A stretch of 64,000 nt of DNA from Lasiosphaeris hirsuta (GCA_030549175.1 JAUKUA010000004.1:2294001-2358000), one strand, 5' to 3'; numbered from the stretch's first letter, positions 1 to 11,303 are shown. Notes: a model not told the origin generated them from the sequence alone. Translations and numbers: made by a program.

Positions 1-277
1 TGTCCACGACATTGACAAGATGGAGCTGATCCTCCAGATGGTCGAGTACGAGAAGCGCGGCGAGGGCAAGCTAGACCTCGGCGAGTTTGGCTATGTCAAG
101 ACTAGGATTGTGCTGGACGAAGTCAAGGCCTGGGCCGAGGAGCTGATCAAGGAGCGGGAGGCATTCTGGCAGGGCCAGCCGCACGTTAGAGGCGATTTGT
201 TGGTCAAGGGGGGTGTGCCCGAGGGGAAGGTCGAGATGCAGAGCGACTACTACGATAAGGAGGGCGCAGCTAAGTAG
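1..277 (+). CDS. HD-domain 5'-deoxynucleotidase (HDDC2/YGK1 type), 3' end only
   Basis: The reading frame is already open at base 2 and reads VHDIDKMELILQMVEYEKR before running to a TAG stop at 275-277. The Asp-x-Asp-Lys plus 'ILQ..EYE' pattern is characteristic of the C-terminal helices of HDDC2/YfbR-like HD phosphohydrolases, which dephosphorylate deoxyribonucleoside 5'-monophosphates. The catalytic HD residues and the true start lie upstream of the window. The Met at base 20 is therefore internal, not a start. Only about 91 residues are visible. The family call rests on a short but well-conserved segment. Confidence 0.75.
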   Translation, partial: VHDIDKMELILQMVEYEKRGEGKLDLGEFGYVKTRIVLDEVKAWAEELIKEREAFWQGQPHVRGDLLVKGGVPEGKVEMQSDYYDKEGAAK

Positions 278-1909
278 TTGGAGTCTCTGGCTTGTTTAAT
301 GACGCGGCAGCAAATGATGGAGCGGGTTTGGCAAGGATCTTGGCGCTTCGATTTGTTTAGCAACCGAGATCATACCGCAAGGTACATCAATCTCGACACG
401 ATAGACTTCTAGACAGAGTTTGAGAGGGCGTATAGCATACTCAGCATACATCTTCGGGGCAGATGCAGATAGCGCAGAATGCCCAATAGTAGTGGCAGAA
501 TCGACACAACACATTGGATTTTCTGCATCGCGAATGGTTGTTTAGGCAATGGAGGATGATGGACAACAAGGGGGGGGGGGGGGTATATTCAACGGCGGGT
601 GGATAACCCTTGAAGCTCAAGTGTAGCCCAGGAAGGAGCGAATGCTTCCAGTGTTTATCAGAGTGAATCATTAATTGTTGACAACATCTTGATGCTCCTG
701 CCATCTTTGAATGGGCAAGTGGTGGTCGGGTCCACAAAGTGTGCCCTTTTACTTCCTGTTGTGTGTACCAACTGCCCCGCCAAAAAAAATAAAAATTGAC
801 TGGGATCTTGTGAACTGTTGTGATTACAACCCCGCCATCGCTCCCGGCTACTGCCCTAGCAACGGCACACGTGCGGCACTAATCAATTTACGAGGAGAGC
901 TCTACTTTATCAATCGATTGTTTGAAACGAGCTGTCTCGTGCCCTGGCCATCACTGACATCCAGGGGCCATCATTTTTTAAGTTTAGGTCCGCAGTAGTT
1001 CCTTGAGCCCTGCTTTACGCCGGTGCACTTCTTTTCCTCACTTATTTTTTTTTTCCCACGCCGATTATTGACTTGTCACACCGGCCGTTGCAGCGGAAAC
1101 AAACCGCACTGCTTGCCCGCAGAACCTTGGGCAACCGATCGACGTCACGACGCCTCCCGCGGCACATCGATTGGACAGGCGGTTGCGTGGCTAGCAGCAG
1201 GCAGAAGAGGGGACACAAGCAAGAGGAGCAGGAACACGGCAAAACTCATTGCCCGTGCTAGGCAGGCGTCGCTCTTCGAGCGCTGCGATTCGCGTCTTCG
1301 CCCACGCCCGGCATCCACAGCAAACGGCAAGCATAGGACGCAGAGAGCGAAGCCACCTGTTCGTTGACTTGGAAAGAACCATCACGGACATCTTTGGGTG
1401 TTGCGTGTGACCGTTGTTTCGTTAGCCCCTCACTGGCCACATTGAGTTTGGATTGGGCCGCTGCCAGCAAGCTCTCTCGGCTCCCGCCGACACCGACTCC
1501 GACTCGCCGACCAGCCCACCCAAAGCTCACCAAGCTTTACCTCACCGCAACCAGCAATCACGCGCACCGCCAACGCCAACGCATCGACTTTATCAGCAGC
1601 ACAGCTGGCAGGAACGAGTTGGCACCCGAAACTGAACCTGACGGCAACCGGCACACTTGGGCAATGCGCAACGGATCGAAGCGACGGTGAGGACAGCGTT
1701 TCGCGACTAGACACTTGGCTGTCGGCAGCTGAACGGGAGTTCTAGCCTCGTGCAAACCTCGTGCAAACCTCGTGCAAACCTCATGCAGGCGGCCACGCAT
1801 CTCGACAGCTTCGCCTTGCAGCATCTTGAGCTGGCCACTGCAGTGCCCAATCCCACGGGTGCCCAACTTCAGCACTAGCACTAATAGCCCAAGACATCCA
1901 CTGCCCGTC
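278..1909. other. Intergenic region and likely long 5' leader of the next gene
   Basis: No convincing coding sequence was found. The stretch holds a run of 14 G at 570-583 and an 11-bp tandem repeat just before the next gene. Short overlapping open frames on both strands between 1020 and 1700 show no family resemblance. Confidence 0.5.
1747..1788 (+). repeat. 11-bp tandem repeat, three perfect copies plus one partial
   Basis: The unit ctcgtgcaaac occurs three times in a row (1747-1779), followed by a diverged partial copy. It lies about 130 bp upstream of the ATG at 1910, probably in the 5' leader. Confidence 0.9.
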
Positions 1910-3592
1910 ATGTCTTTTGCTCCAGAGTTCCATGTGCCAGGCGCATACCGTTTCGACAATAACACCACACGGTCCAGCCAGCCACTCAGCGCTGGCATCT
2001 TCCGTCCGCCAGTCTCCCCCTCTGCATCGAGCTACAACCTGACTGGCAGCCTCTACTCCGACGCCTCCATGTCCAACACAGGCCCGGCCAACACCCACGG
2101 CACAGCAAAACGGAAGCGCATGAGCACGCGGGAATCGACCCCGGTCGAGTGGAACATGAACATGGACGGCGCCAATGACGCAAGAAAAGAGGAGAAGAGG
2201 AGGGATGCTGGCCGGCAGATCCAGTACACCCTAGCCGGACAGATCAATGCAACCCCAGGGGCAGTTCCAGCAGGCGCCGAAAATGGCATATTGGAGGACA
2301 GTGTCTACTCTGATGTCGATTACAGGAGAGCCCTGGGGCCGAAGAACCTTCACGACGAAACGGACTCGCTATCTGTCCAACTGGACACCGGCGGTCTCGG
2401 ACTAGATAAACCAGACGGGCAAAATCCTGGAAAGTGGAGCTCGCTGGCCCTTCACACCATAGGTGATGTGATGGGTAAGGTCTGGGAGTTCTGCAAGGGC
2501 GGCGGCTTCCGGGGCTTCCATGCCGGAGGGGGGACAGGATACGACCTCGAACAGCCGACAGCTTCGCAGACAGGCAAGCCATGGTGCAACGAACACGACA
2601 TCCCGACACTCCCCAATGACGACCCCCAGGTGGACCCCCCCTCTTATAACAACGGGGTCCCTGGACAGTTTCCCCAGTCGGATTTCATGCCATTTTCTCC
2701 TGAATACCATGAGATGAACACCCCTGAGTCCACGCCGCGCCCTGCTGCAAAGCGCAGACAGGTTAGCGGTAATGACGAGCTTAAGAGGAATTGGGTGTTG
2801 GTGGAAGAGAAAGCCGAGCAAGATCGGAGACCGCGGGGGTTTGGCGCCGCACTGTCCAAGGCCCCGTCGAGGCCAAGCACCGCTACCGGCCGCCGATCAG
2901 GTCACTACGCACATGCCTCGTCCGGCTCCGGCCGGCGCATCAACGTCCCAATCTCGCGTCTCGGCAGCGGCACACCCACGGCCGTTCAGCGGGGCCGCAC
3001 CTCTCTGCGCATCTCCCAGACAGGCTCCCCTATCCTCCCCCAGCGCGAGCCAGCAAGCTTTGCCCCGCCACGCTCCCCTGTCCGCACTACACCAAGCCGC
3101 ATCCCGGTTCCATCCCAATCTGTCGGACCCTCTCAAGGTAACAATCCATTCGCCTTCCCCAGCTCCAGCGCCGCCTCACTATCCCGCCCCTCGAGCAGGC
3201 AAAGCCTGAGTAGGCTCAACTCACCTGTCGCACTGCCAAGAACCGGCCCCTCGAATGGCGCTCCCAGCCCGTCTCCTAACAAGAGCATCGGACACCGCCG
3301 GAACCAGAGCAGCGCATCAGCCGCTCCAACGGCGCGCCGTGCCACATTGAGTAGTCGGGTTGATGTGGATGACATCCAGGCGAGCCCGCGACTCACCGCC
3401 GAGGCAAAGCAACTCGCCCAAAAGAAACTGGCTGCCGAGCGGGACGCCGACATGAAGGTCGATGCCTTCAACGCCAGGTTGCTGAGGATGATCAGACAAG
3501 GCAAGGAGGCGCTTGGGACAAAGGTCGAAGTGATTGAAGATGACCTTGGCGCTGCCGGCGGTCCCGTCGGGGGGTGGGAAGATGATGATTGA
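1910..3592 (+). CDS. Ser/Pro-rich low-complexity protein of unknown function
   Basis: This is a single-exon frame of 560 residues. It can be read upstream to a GTG at 1772, but the first ATG is at 1910 (MSFAPEFHVPGAY), and that start is chosen. I do not recognise the family. The N-terminal half carries an Arg/Lys-rich patch (TAKRKRMS) that could be a nuclear signal, and a Gly/Phe-rich motif (KGGGFRGFHAGGG) near residue 200. The middle is strongly Ser/Pro/Arg-rich and probably disordered, with many SPxR- and TPxR-type sites. The C-terminus has a short predicted helix with many Lys, Ala and Glu residues, then an acidic tail ending WEDDD. The layout would suit a nuclear or cytoskeletal scaffold, but that is inference. 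Confidence 0.7.
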   Translation: MSFAPEFHVPGAYRFDNNTTRSSQPLSAGIFRPPVSPSASSYNLTGSLYSDASMSNTGPANTHGTAKRKRMSTRESTPVEWNMNMDGANDARKEEKRRDAGRQIQYTLAGQINATPGAVPAGAENGILEDSVYSDVDYRRALGPKNLHDETDSLSVQLDTGGLGLDKPDGQNPGKWSSLALHTIGDVMGKVWEFCKGGGFRGFHAGGGTGYDLEQPTASQTGKPWCNEHDIPTLPNDDPQVDPPSYNNGVPGQFPQSDFMPFSPEYHEMNTPESTPRPAAKRRQVSGNDELKRNWVLVEEKAEQDRRPRGFGAALSKAPSRPSTATGRRSGHYAHASSGSGRRINVPISRLGSGTPTAVQRGRTSLRISQTGSPILPQREPASFAPPRSPVRTTPSRIPVPSQSVGPSQGNNPFAFPSSSAASLSRPSSRQSLSRLNSPVALPRTGPSNGAPSPSPNKSIGHRRNQSSASAAPTARRATLSSRVDVDDIQASPRLTAEAKQLAQKKLAAERDADMKVDAFNARLLRMIRQGKEALGTKVEVIEDDLGAAGGPVGGWEDDD

Positions 3593-4322
3593 TTCATCCG
3601 CTTGATTTCACTTCAAGCGAGCACAATCGGATAGAGAGAGAATAAGACGTAACATGAGACGGCTTGGTGCGTGGAGGCTTTGTGCCGAAAGGAATGTTTT
3701 AGTACGTGTATGGGCTTGAAGAAAGAGGACAACGGAAGAGGACATACCCCATTTTATCGCGGAAGACGACGCGGATGAGCGATCGGATGTTTCTGGCAGG
3801 CGTTTGGGGCTCGATTTTATTAGCATTTCCCCAGAGGGTCGAGATCTTCCCCTCTGGGCTATTCTTTCCACCGTCCATGTGCAGCCGCGGCCGCGGCCAG
3901 CTTCCAGTTTCTCTTCTACTCTAGCGTAGCGGGCGTGCTTGCTATTGCTTCATTTCTTTCCGAGCTGGAATCTTTGTACGTCACGATTATGTCAGATACT
4001 GATGTTGGAACCATGTCCAGAGACAGAGGCATTTGCTACGCTCGGCTACATATCATGACCTGCGTAGCTGCAGTTCTGTAGAGACACGAGCTTGTTGTTA
4101 TCACATTGTAATGATTCGCTTCATAGTACGCAATGAAGATCCCGGAATTTACCAAACAAATTGGAAACATATATTAAAATTCTTGTCTGTATCCGCTGTA
4201 TGCAGCGCTGGGTATCAATTATCTCATGCTTGTTTGTGTGCAACCAACACCTAACTAGTAACCTCCCTAGTTTATGCAAAAAATAAGCATCGTTCCACTA
4301 ACTTGGAATTTCATCTCCCAAG
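3593..4322. other. Convergent 3' intergenic region
   Basis: The stretch lies between the stops of two convergent genes. It is relatively AT-rich after 4100. A GC palindrome-like block (gccgcggccgcggc) sits near 3884-3898. No gene was seen. Confidence 0.5.
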
Positions 4323-6596
4323 TCATTTATCATGAGCAGGCTCATCCCTCGGCACTCGTGGGCCCCCAAATATGCTTGGAGGGTCATCCTCTTTGTTAGT
4401 CTGTTGTTGATCCTGCCCGGGCTCGCCCTCTGATGGGTTGGATGATACTACCCTGTTGGCAGGATCCCCCGGGCCTCCCGAACCTACGGCCTTCTCCCCT
4501 TTCCGCCGCTCCCTCCCCCTGCCCCTCCGTCTCGACCCCTCAGATGACACCGGCGGCGCCTCCATGCCCAAGCACCGCCAGCACTTCCCCTGCACAAACG
4601 GCTTCTCCTCGTTCCCGCAGTCTCGGCAGTGCACCCCACACAAGAAGCGGTCGCACCCGGGGACCCGACACGTAGGCTTCCACGTGCAGTCCTGGCCGAG
4701 ATGTGCACCGCCGCAGCGACACTGGCGGAAGCGGCACTCGCGGCCGCTGTGGCCACGTAGACCGCACATGCAGCAACGCCGGCGGCACAGCATGGCCGTG
4801 CGATGCTGGTAGGTTCCGGGCGCGTGGTTGGCCGCTACTCCCTTCCCGTCACCGCCTCCACAGCGCCGGCAGGGGATGCCGCAATGCTCGGCCGTGTGGA
4901 ATGTTGGGAAGGAGACACACTTGCAACGGTTCTCCCGCTTGACGGGACAGTTAGGTGCTGTATGTGGGTGGTGGTGCTGGCCGGGGCGAGGAGGCTCGTC
5001 GTCAGGGTTCGGGTCGGGGTTGGGGTAGAAGTTGCTAATGGGGATGGTTGGATGGTTCCACATGTACTCGCCAATATTATTATCCGGCTCGAGGGATTTG
5101 AGTACGGTGAGGTGCCGCTGCGAAGGGTTCGGCGCGCCACAGTGGCCACAAGGCGATGTGCAGCCTGTTGTGTGGTGGGTTCGGTCTGCACAGTTTTCGC
5201 AACGCGGCTCGTATTGTGGCATGGTGGAGGACTGTCCTTCTGTGCTGGTAAGGGCCGGGCCAGAAATCGGCGATACCGTCTCTCTGAGGGGTGGTGTGGA
5301 GCTTGCGCCTATGTCAACAAGATCAATATTCCAGTCAAACATGTCCTCAATCCGCGTCCGGCTGAGACTGCGCCTCCTCGATCGTCTGTCGAGTTCCCTG
5401 AGCGTCATGCGAGGATACAGAATCTCCATTCTCGCCATGATTTCGAACTTTGACGGGAGGGGGAAATCTGCGGCTGCAAAGCTTCCTGGCGGGGGTTCGC
5501 TGCCGCATCTCCTGCGCGGACGTCCATATCTACCTCCCTCGTCTTTCCACTTTTCTGCGGCCGGGTACTGTCCCGTTGACCAAATCCCGTCGCGGTTCCG
5601 GCCCCGGCTGGGGTTTAGACAGAGATCTAGTTTCCAGTAATACGGCTGCCGTAAGGAGTGCTCATCGAGGTCCCGGTCGCCCCATGGCGATTGCATGATG
5701 AATCGCATTCCATCACCCCTCCGCTCCGGCCACACGGGCGTATACACGGCATGGTGGCGGGGCTCGTCAGCGGTCCAGTGGCCGCGTTTCAATCGCCGCG
5801 ACGTCCCATTGAGGGCACCGGCACTTTTATCCATGCCCCGACGCAGGTACGGAAGGAAAGCACCTCCGTCGTACAACAGGAAATAGTCTTGGAGATGCAC
5901 CTTCGGCGCGAGTTTGCCGAGGGCGCCGCGGTCGGTCGGGGAGAACGGGGCACAGTCCCGGTTTGTCTCCAGGTTGCTGCTAGTGTTAAAGTACATGACA
6001 GCGGCATGTTGACGTGTCAGGCCGGCCAACCTGCGGCTCCGCCATGGCGGCACCCCGTCGTGTAGCCGCGGCCCATCATTGTTACGGAGAGGTCCCGAGC
6101 GTGTTATCCAGGCCCGTAGGGTTGCATCGTCGACCTCGAAGTAGAAGCGCATCACCGTGTCCAGTACCTGGTCGGCAATCGTCGCGGGCTTGTTGTGAGG
6201 GCCTTCAACCGTTATCCTACCCGCTGGAAGCCACCCCCTAACATCTTGCTTCGGGATCTTTAGAGTATCGCGCTTCCCTGGTGGCTGATGGGCATAAGAG
6301 GTGAAGATCAGCTTTTGGAGGAGGCGCAGGTCCCCTCCGAGCTCCTTGTCCTGCATCGAAATGGGGTTAAAATTGGGAGGTTTCTTCAGATAGGCGCAGT
6401 AGGTCCCCGGGGTAACTCGTGATGGGTTCATGAAATCGGCCATGATGCGGTGGACCAGTATGTCCTGGGCTGTCAAGCGACGGTGCTCATATCTGTCGAA
6501 GGGCGCGTTGGGGATGTCGACAGGATAATGTCGCGCCGGGACATCGTGGACGGGGCGGCCACCTACGGCAGCCTTGCCGTTGCCGGTGTCCACCAT
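4323..6596 (-). CDS. Zinc-knuckle (CCHC) protein of unknown function
   Basis: This is a single-exon frame of 757 residues starting at an ATG (6596). The first 450 residues show no known domain. The C-terminal 300 residues are Cys/His-rich. Two perfect C-x2-C-x4-H-x4-C zinc knuckles are visible at about residues 464-477 (CENC...H...C) and 606-619 (CCMC...H...C). Between and after them are degenerate copies (CKC...H...C, CRCGGAH...C) and further CxxC pairs, then an Arg/Lys/Ser-rich tail. Such knuckles usually bind single-stranded nucleic acid. No reverse transcriptase, integrase or protease is adjacent, so there is no direct sign of a retroelement Gag. It may be a lineage-restricted RNA/DNA-binding protein. 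Confidence 0.7.
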   Translation of the reverse strand: MVDTGNGKAAVGGRPVHDVPARHYPVDIPNAPFDRYEHRRLTAQDILVHRIMADFMNPSRVTPGTYCAYLKKPPNFNPISMQDKELGGDLRLLQKLIFTSYAHQPPGKRDTLKIPKQDVRGWLPAGRITVEGPHNKPATIADQVLDTVMRFYFEVDDATLRAWITRSGPLRNNDGPRLHDGVPPWRSRRLAGLTRQHAAVMYFNTSSNLETNRDCAPFSPTDRGALGKLAPKVHLQDYFLLYDGGAFLPYLRRGMDKSAGALNGTSRRLKRGHWTADEPRHHAVYTPVWPERRGDGMRFIMQSPWGDRDLDEHSLRQPYYWKLDLCLNPSRGRNRDGIWSTGQYPAAEKWKDEGGRYGRPRRRCGSEPPPGSFAAADFPLPSKFEIMARMEILYPRMTLRELDRRSRRRSLSRTRIEDMFDWNIDLVDIGASSTPPLRETVSPISGPALTSTEGQSSTMPQYEPRCENCADRTHHTTGCTSPCGHCGAPNPSQRHLTVLKSLEPDNNIGEYMWNHPTIPISNFYPNPDPNPDDEPPRPGQHHHPHTAPNCPVKRENRCKCVSFPTFHTAEHCGIPCRRCGGGDGKGVAANHAPGTYQHRTAMLCRRRCCMCGLRGHSGRECRFRQCRCGGAHLGQDCTWKPTCRVPGCDRFLCGVHCRDCGNEEKPFVQGKCWRCLGMEAPPVSSEGSRRRGRGRERRKGEKAVGSGGPGDPANRVVSSNPSEGEPGQDQQQTNKEDDPPSIFGGPRVPRDEPAHDK

Positions 6597-7169
6597 GTCG
6601 GGCTTGGCTGGTAGTCATCAAAAGTCGTCGAGGTCGATCGTGCAAAGAGATAGCGAAGGGAGGGGTCGGAGAGGGGCGCGGCGTGGTACTCGGGCTGCTG
6701 AGTTCGGAGAGGGCGGTGATTTGGTCCCAAATGGCCCCTGCCCTACTGCTAAGACTCAGTCCAGTCACGGTCGACTCAAGTAAAATGGAGCTAGACGTTG
6801 CGGTCCGAGAATCTCGAGGCGGGTTTGGTTGACCAGATCGAAAAAGTTCAATGGTCGCGACGGGACCCCGTCACTGAATGCAGCTGGCCTTACAGGGGTA
6901 GGAAGCTACCTGGTTGGAGGCTGCCTTCCGGCAGGCAACTGCAGCCAAGCCATGGATCGCACCAGGCCATCCCCGCTTAACCCCCTCCCCCCCCCTTCCC
7001 CCCCGCTCCGCCCATTGTAGGGAAGTGGACAGGGAACCAGGCATGAAATCGATTGATACGGCTTCCCACTTGTCCAACTTCCCACCATCACTCCGAGTTT
7101 TTATTGCGTTGCACTCCTTTGTATTATTGTTACCCCTGTTATTATGGTAATGGCATTGCCGTAATTATG
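6597..7169. other. Promoter of the zinc-knuckle gene and 3' flank of the DUF3433 gene
   Basis: There is no gene. A cytosine-rich tract (about 6980-7014) lies roughly 400 bp upstream of the zinc-knuckle ATG. Confidence 0.45.
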
Positions 7170-9931
7170 CTACATATCGTCATGAATGGCATCAACGCCC
7201 GTTCTAATGGTTCCCGACTTGCCCACGATGCTGCCAAAGGCAAACTTGGCGGGCATCTGTTCCACTCTTCTGTCCCTCTCCTCCTGCCCCAACACGCTCA
7301 ACCCCTCGAAGCTTGAGAGCATCTTGGAGTCGCACACATAGTACACCGCGCCTGCGATGGTGCTCGGGTCAACTGGCATATGCGGCCAGCTCAGGAAGAA
7401 GCTTGCCGCCACGACGAGCCACATGATGCACATCAGAACGATGGCCAACCATGTGCAGATCATGTGTGTGATATATGTCTGTGTGAGTCGGAACGGCACG
7501 TTGTTCAGCAATAGCGGCATGAACTCTCCAAGGATGGCCGTGACAGCCACGACGATGAGGAACGGATGCCGTCGCTGCCTCGCACTCCACATTCCCGCCA
7601 AGGCGTGCAGTGGCGGAGAGAGGAGGATCGATCGATGCGCTGGCTGCAGGTCCTGCGAGAGCAGGTGGTATGGGCTAACAATCGTGAGGCCTAGGCTCCC
7701 GTCAGTATGGTGCCTTATTGTTCTGATTTGGAGGCAAGCTTACAGTTGAAGAAGGAGCTCCAGAAAAAGGTGATACACACGCCCAAGAGCGTAAACAAGG
7801 CGCGGACCCCAAAGCTCTGTGTGTCCATGAATCTCTCGAATGGAGCAGAGGGATTTGGGCTGTAATAATAACCGACAACCGCCAGGATGCCACTTAAGAG
7901 CAGGAGAAATGCCATCCTGCCCGTGTATGACAACATCAGAAAAGGCAGATGGTGTTCGGTCTGGCTCCTGTTCACTCCCACCATCGATTCCGAATACCGC
8001 GATGCCTTGAAGAATGTTGACCCAGATGTATTTCTCGATACCGATTTCGCCCCCTGGGCAACCATGATTCCATACTCGGGAGCGCCGTCGCTATTGGAGA
8101 AGTACCCCAGCTTGAACGTTTTCTCCTCAAGGGCGTCGATGAGCTGCTTGTGCCGAATTCTCCCCTGCAAGCCTGTCGGGAGCGAGCGAAGCAAAGCTTT
8201 GATATCCGGGCTCATCGATAGCGATGCCATGCCGGCGATGCTCCACGGGTCGGATGTCACGCCTGATCTCCACCGACGGAGTATGACCAGTATCAACAAG
8301 ATGAGGACGACCATGAACACCATAAGCCCCATCACGATCCTCGCAGGAATGAGAAACACACCCAACGTCATGGCACAGCCCCGAAAGTCGGTCTCGGTGC
8401 AGCTCCCGGCCAGCTTGAGGGCAACCGCTTCCGCCGACAGCGGCACCAGAAGAGCCGAACAGAGCGTCAACAGCGTCGTCAAGAACACCAACGCCTGGCC
8501 CCCCGCCAACGACCGGACGCTCGACAGAACGCCGTGGATCCCATCCGTCCTCAGGCAGAGCGACTCTCGCGCGCTGGCCCCTCCGGGCCGCGTCAGCTCG
8601 TGCCACGGCTGGTACTGCTTGGCGCTAAAGTCGACCATGCGGATGGGGATCGAGAGCAGGCCGGCGGCGATGGGCGGCAGGAAGAAGCCGACAAAGTACT
8701 GGCCGCGGGAGAGGTAGTAGACGGTCCCTGGCACCTCCTGAGGCACCGGGACGCCGGTGGGGTACGTTGGATAGACGGTGACCGTCGCCGTCACGACGCC
8801 GTCCGAACCTGTGAGGATCGTCACTGTTGGCAGGACCAACACGCTCGTCAGCACCGTCGCTTTCGGGGCACCGTGTGCATCGGTCAGCGTCACCACCGTC
8901 GGGGTCGACACGGGCGGCGGTGTACTGATGACCGTGGCCGTGGGTGTCCCGTCCGAGTCGGTCAGTGTTGACGCAGCCTCGGCCGTGATGTACGACGGGA
9001 TGGCTATATCGTATGTTTCGACTCTAGTCGTGGTTGCCACGACATTGCTCACCATTCCGCTGGGAAACTGGATCGTCGTTTGATCTATCACCGTAGCCAC
9101 GGCTCCGTCTATCGTTTCTTCGGCTGTCACTGCGCTGGTGACCTCGTGGATAGTGGTTTCCAACGTCACTTCAGCTTCCTGAGTTACCGTCACAACACCA
9201 TCCTTCCCAGTCTCCGGGGAAAGCGTCACTGGTCCAATAGTCCCGTGGCCTTCAGATGGCACAGTGGAGACCGGTGGCGATGTCGGAATAAATGGCTGGG
9301 ACACGGTGCTGGCTTTGCCCGGTGCTGGATTTATGGGCCCGGGGTTCCCAGCCTCGGGGAGCGTCAAATCGGAAGATATTGGGCGAGGCGTCAAGGTAGT
9401 GGTCTGGCTTCCCAATGGTGAGGTTGTCGGCTCGAGTGCTGATGTTGTCACCGGGTCTTTGGCAGGCGGGGTTTCAGTTGTCACATCACTCTCGTTCCCA
9501 TGGCTAATGGGATATGGGGCGCTCGGCACGATCGCGGACGTAGTCGTGATGGCTGGTGAACTAGCATTCGCAATGGTGCTCGCAAAAACAAGCTCAACAC
9601 TCCGAGGCTGCTGTAACGGCTCGACCACCCTCGCGAGCAGTGAAGCCGCGCTGCTGGTTGTTGCCACAGCTGTCTCGGAGCCCGGGACCAAGCTGCGGTC
9701 GACCTCGGCTGGCAGGATGAGACATGCTGCCGCTATAGCGGCGATCAGCCCTAATGTAGCAACTACTATGCCAAGCAAGAACCCCCAGCGTAATGGAAAG
9801 GGCCTATAGTCCGGAGGAGGCGCCCGTAGAGGGGGCGAACTACTTGTCTCGTGAGGCAAGTCATCATACCGGATTCCAATGATGGACTTGCTGTCGCTGT
9901 CGAAGTTGGCGGCGGGAATCCGTCCGAACAT
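7170..9931 (-). CDS. DUF3433-family multi-pass membrane protein
   Basis: The protein is about 902 residues long in two exons (9931-7744 and 7690-7170). The 53-bp intron 7691-7743 has a GTAAG donor and CCTAG acceptor, and the frame continues across it. A transmembrane segment follows the cytosolic N-terminus at about residues 48-72 (WGFLLGIVVATLGLIA...). Next comes a Ser/Thr/Pro-rich stretch to about residue 390 containing three copies of a TLTDxxGxPxATV-like repeat. Further membrane spans follow (YFVGFFLPPIAAGLL, VFLTTLLTLCSALLV, ARIVMGLMVFMVVLILLILVIL, FLLLLSGILAVVGYYY and spans in exon 2). This order is typical of fungal DUF3433 proteins, whose function is unknown. The ectodomain is probably O-glycosylated and cell-wall facing (inference). 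Confidence 0.82.
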
Positions 9932-11192
9932 GATGGCATGCCCAGTGCCTCGGAGGCCACAGTCGAGAGCTCTGCAGTATATCCCACCCTTACCTACACA
10001 TCACCAGAAGACGGGGTTTTCTCAACGGGAGAGGGCCCATGATATGAGTAACTACAAAGTCATTCGCGGATGCTGTCTGCGTGGGCCGACTCAAGTAGGA
10101 TGGCCCCCCAAAGGCACGGCATCGCCAAGAGCCCTACGTTGTAGCCTTGGAGGAGCAACTTAATATCGCGAGCGAATGTGGTCATGGTGAGGCGCGCCTC
10201 TCATTGGCCCGCGCCGTGGGGAAATTGATGGTTCGAGGTCGGGGATACTGCTATCTCTCGTGGCACTGCCTTCTGACACTTTGGGCGCGATATGGTGCTG
10301 TGGCACGGCACGGCAAGAGTCCACGAGCCCCTCACCTAGCCGAAGGGAACTGGGCGGAATACGATCAACCTCCGCCCCAACTGGTGATGGGCCAACCCGC
10401 CAGCCCCCCACGATGCCTGCGGATTCCAACGGAAAGTTCGAGCTGCAAATGAAAGCCGAGCGATGCCAATACCGATGCTCTTTGATCTTTTCCAAAATAC
10501 GCTTTCTCACGACCCCGTCATGCGGAGAGAATCGACGAGGCCTTCTCCAAGAGAGAAGGTCGACGAAAGGTCGATGGCGGCTTCATTTATGCAATGCTCC
10601 AGTGTTGCAGTGCGGGGTGTCTGAAACTGGCAGCTGGTCAGTCTCTTCGGAGGGAAGGCAGCTTCTAGACGTCCTTCTGCATCTGCCTCAATTCTGCCTA
10701 GAACTGTATCTTATATTAATCTCCAACGGCGAGAACTGCATGCGCCTTTTTGCTGTTGGAGCTTGCAGTGATCAGTCGCAGTGGCGAGGCGAGGTTGACG
10801 GTAGCAAATGGACAGTTGGCATCATCGGTTCAGTATCTGCTGAGGCATGCATCTGGATCTCGTATCGTCGCATATTTGCAAACGGACTGACGGCAATAGT
10901 TTAGCTCGGATGTTGGAATTGTCTTGTCAAAAACAAATGCAGTAAACCAGGGCTATGATATCCGATTGCGGAAATGGACTAGGCTGCACAGTGACCGGGA
11001 ATGTTCTGCGGCGGCTCGGATTCGATAGAAGGATGCTGAAATTCCCGGGCGACCGCTGTACCTCCAAAAATGCCGAGCCTCAAACATCGGCAGGTCGGTC
11101 ATACAACACAGACCACAAGCAACCCCTGGTAAAATGCAGGCGTGGGAAAGACTTTCTTCTCCATGTCATGACCGATGGCCATGAGCAAAGCG
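9932..11192. other. Upstream region of the DUF3433 gene and downstream flank of U6
   Basis: No convincing gene was found. A 214-codon open frame at 10260-10904 starts at GTG and looks like random sequence. A possible B-box-like motif (TCGAATCC on the minus strand, near 11018-11028) lies about 165 bp past the U6 terminator. Confidence 0.45.
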
Positions 11193-11200
11193 AAAAAAAA
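11193..11200 (-). terminator. RNA polymerase III terminator of U6
   Basis: Eight consecutive T on the minus strand directly follow the U6 3' sequence GCTAAACA. Confidence 0.9.
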
Positions 11201-11303
11201 TGTTTAGCGTCTCTTTGAGTAGCGTGTCATCCTTAGTGCAGGGGCCATGCTAATCTTCTCTGTATCGTTTCAAATTGACCAAATGCCACCCCTTGCGGGG
11301 GGC
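11193..11303 (-). ncRNA. U6 spliceosomal snRNA
   Basis: The minus strand carries the near-invariant U6 core. It includes the ACAGAGA box (ATACAGAGAAG), the AGC triad (GATTAGCATGG) and CCCTGC...AAGGATGACAC, preceded by TTTGGTCAATTTGAAACG. U6 pairs with the 5' splice site and with U2 in the spliceosome's active site. The 5' end is placed at 11303 because a stem with a GCAA loop (GCC-CCCC-GCAA-GGGG-tGGC) immediately precedes the core. The 3' end is a run of eight T (11200-11193), the RNA polymerase III terminator. No intron interrupts the core. The 5' and 3' ends may be off by a few bases. Confidence 0.97.

Noticed and set aside
1772..1909. N-terminal extension of the Ser/Pro-rich protein
   Set aside because: It begins at GTG within a tandem repeat; the ATG at 1910 is the first in frame.
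10220..10240. B-box-like ggttcgaggtc
   Set aside because: No A box or paired arms at tRNA spacing.
10260..10904. 214-codon open frame upstream of U6
   Set aside because: It starts at GTG, has no recognisable motif, and no splice-compatible neighbours were found.
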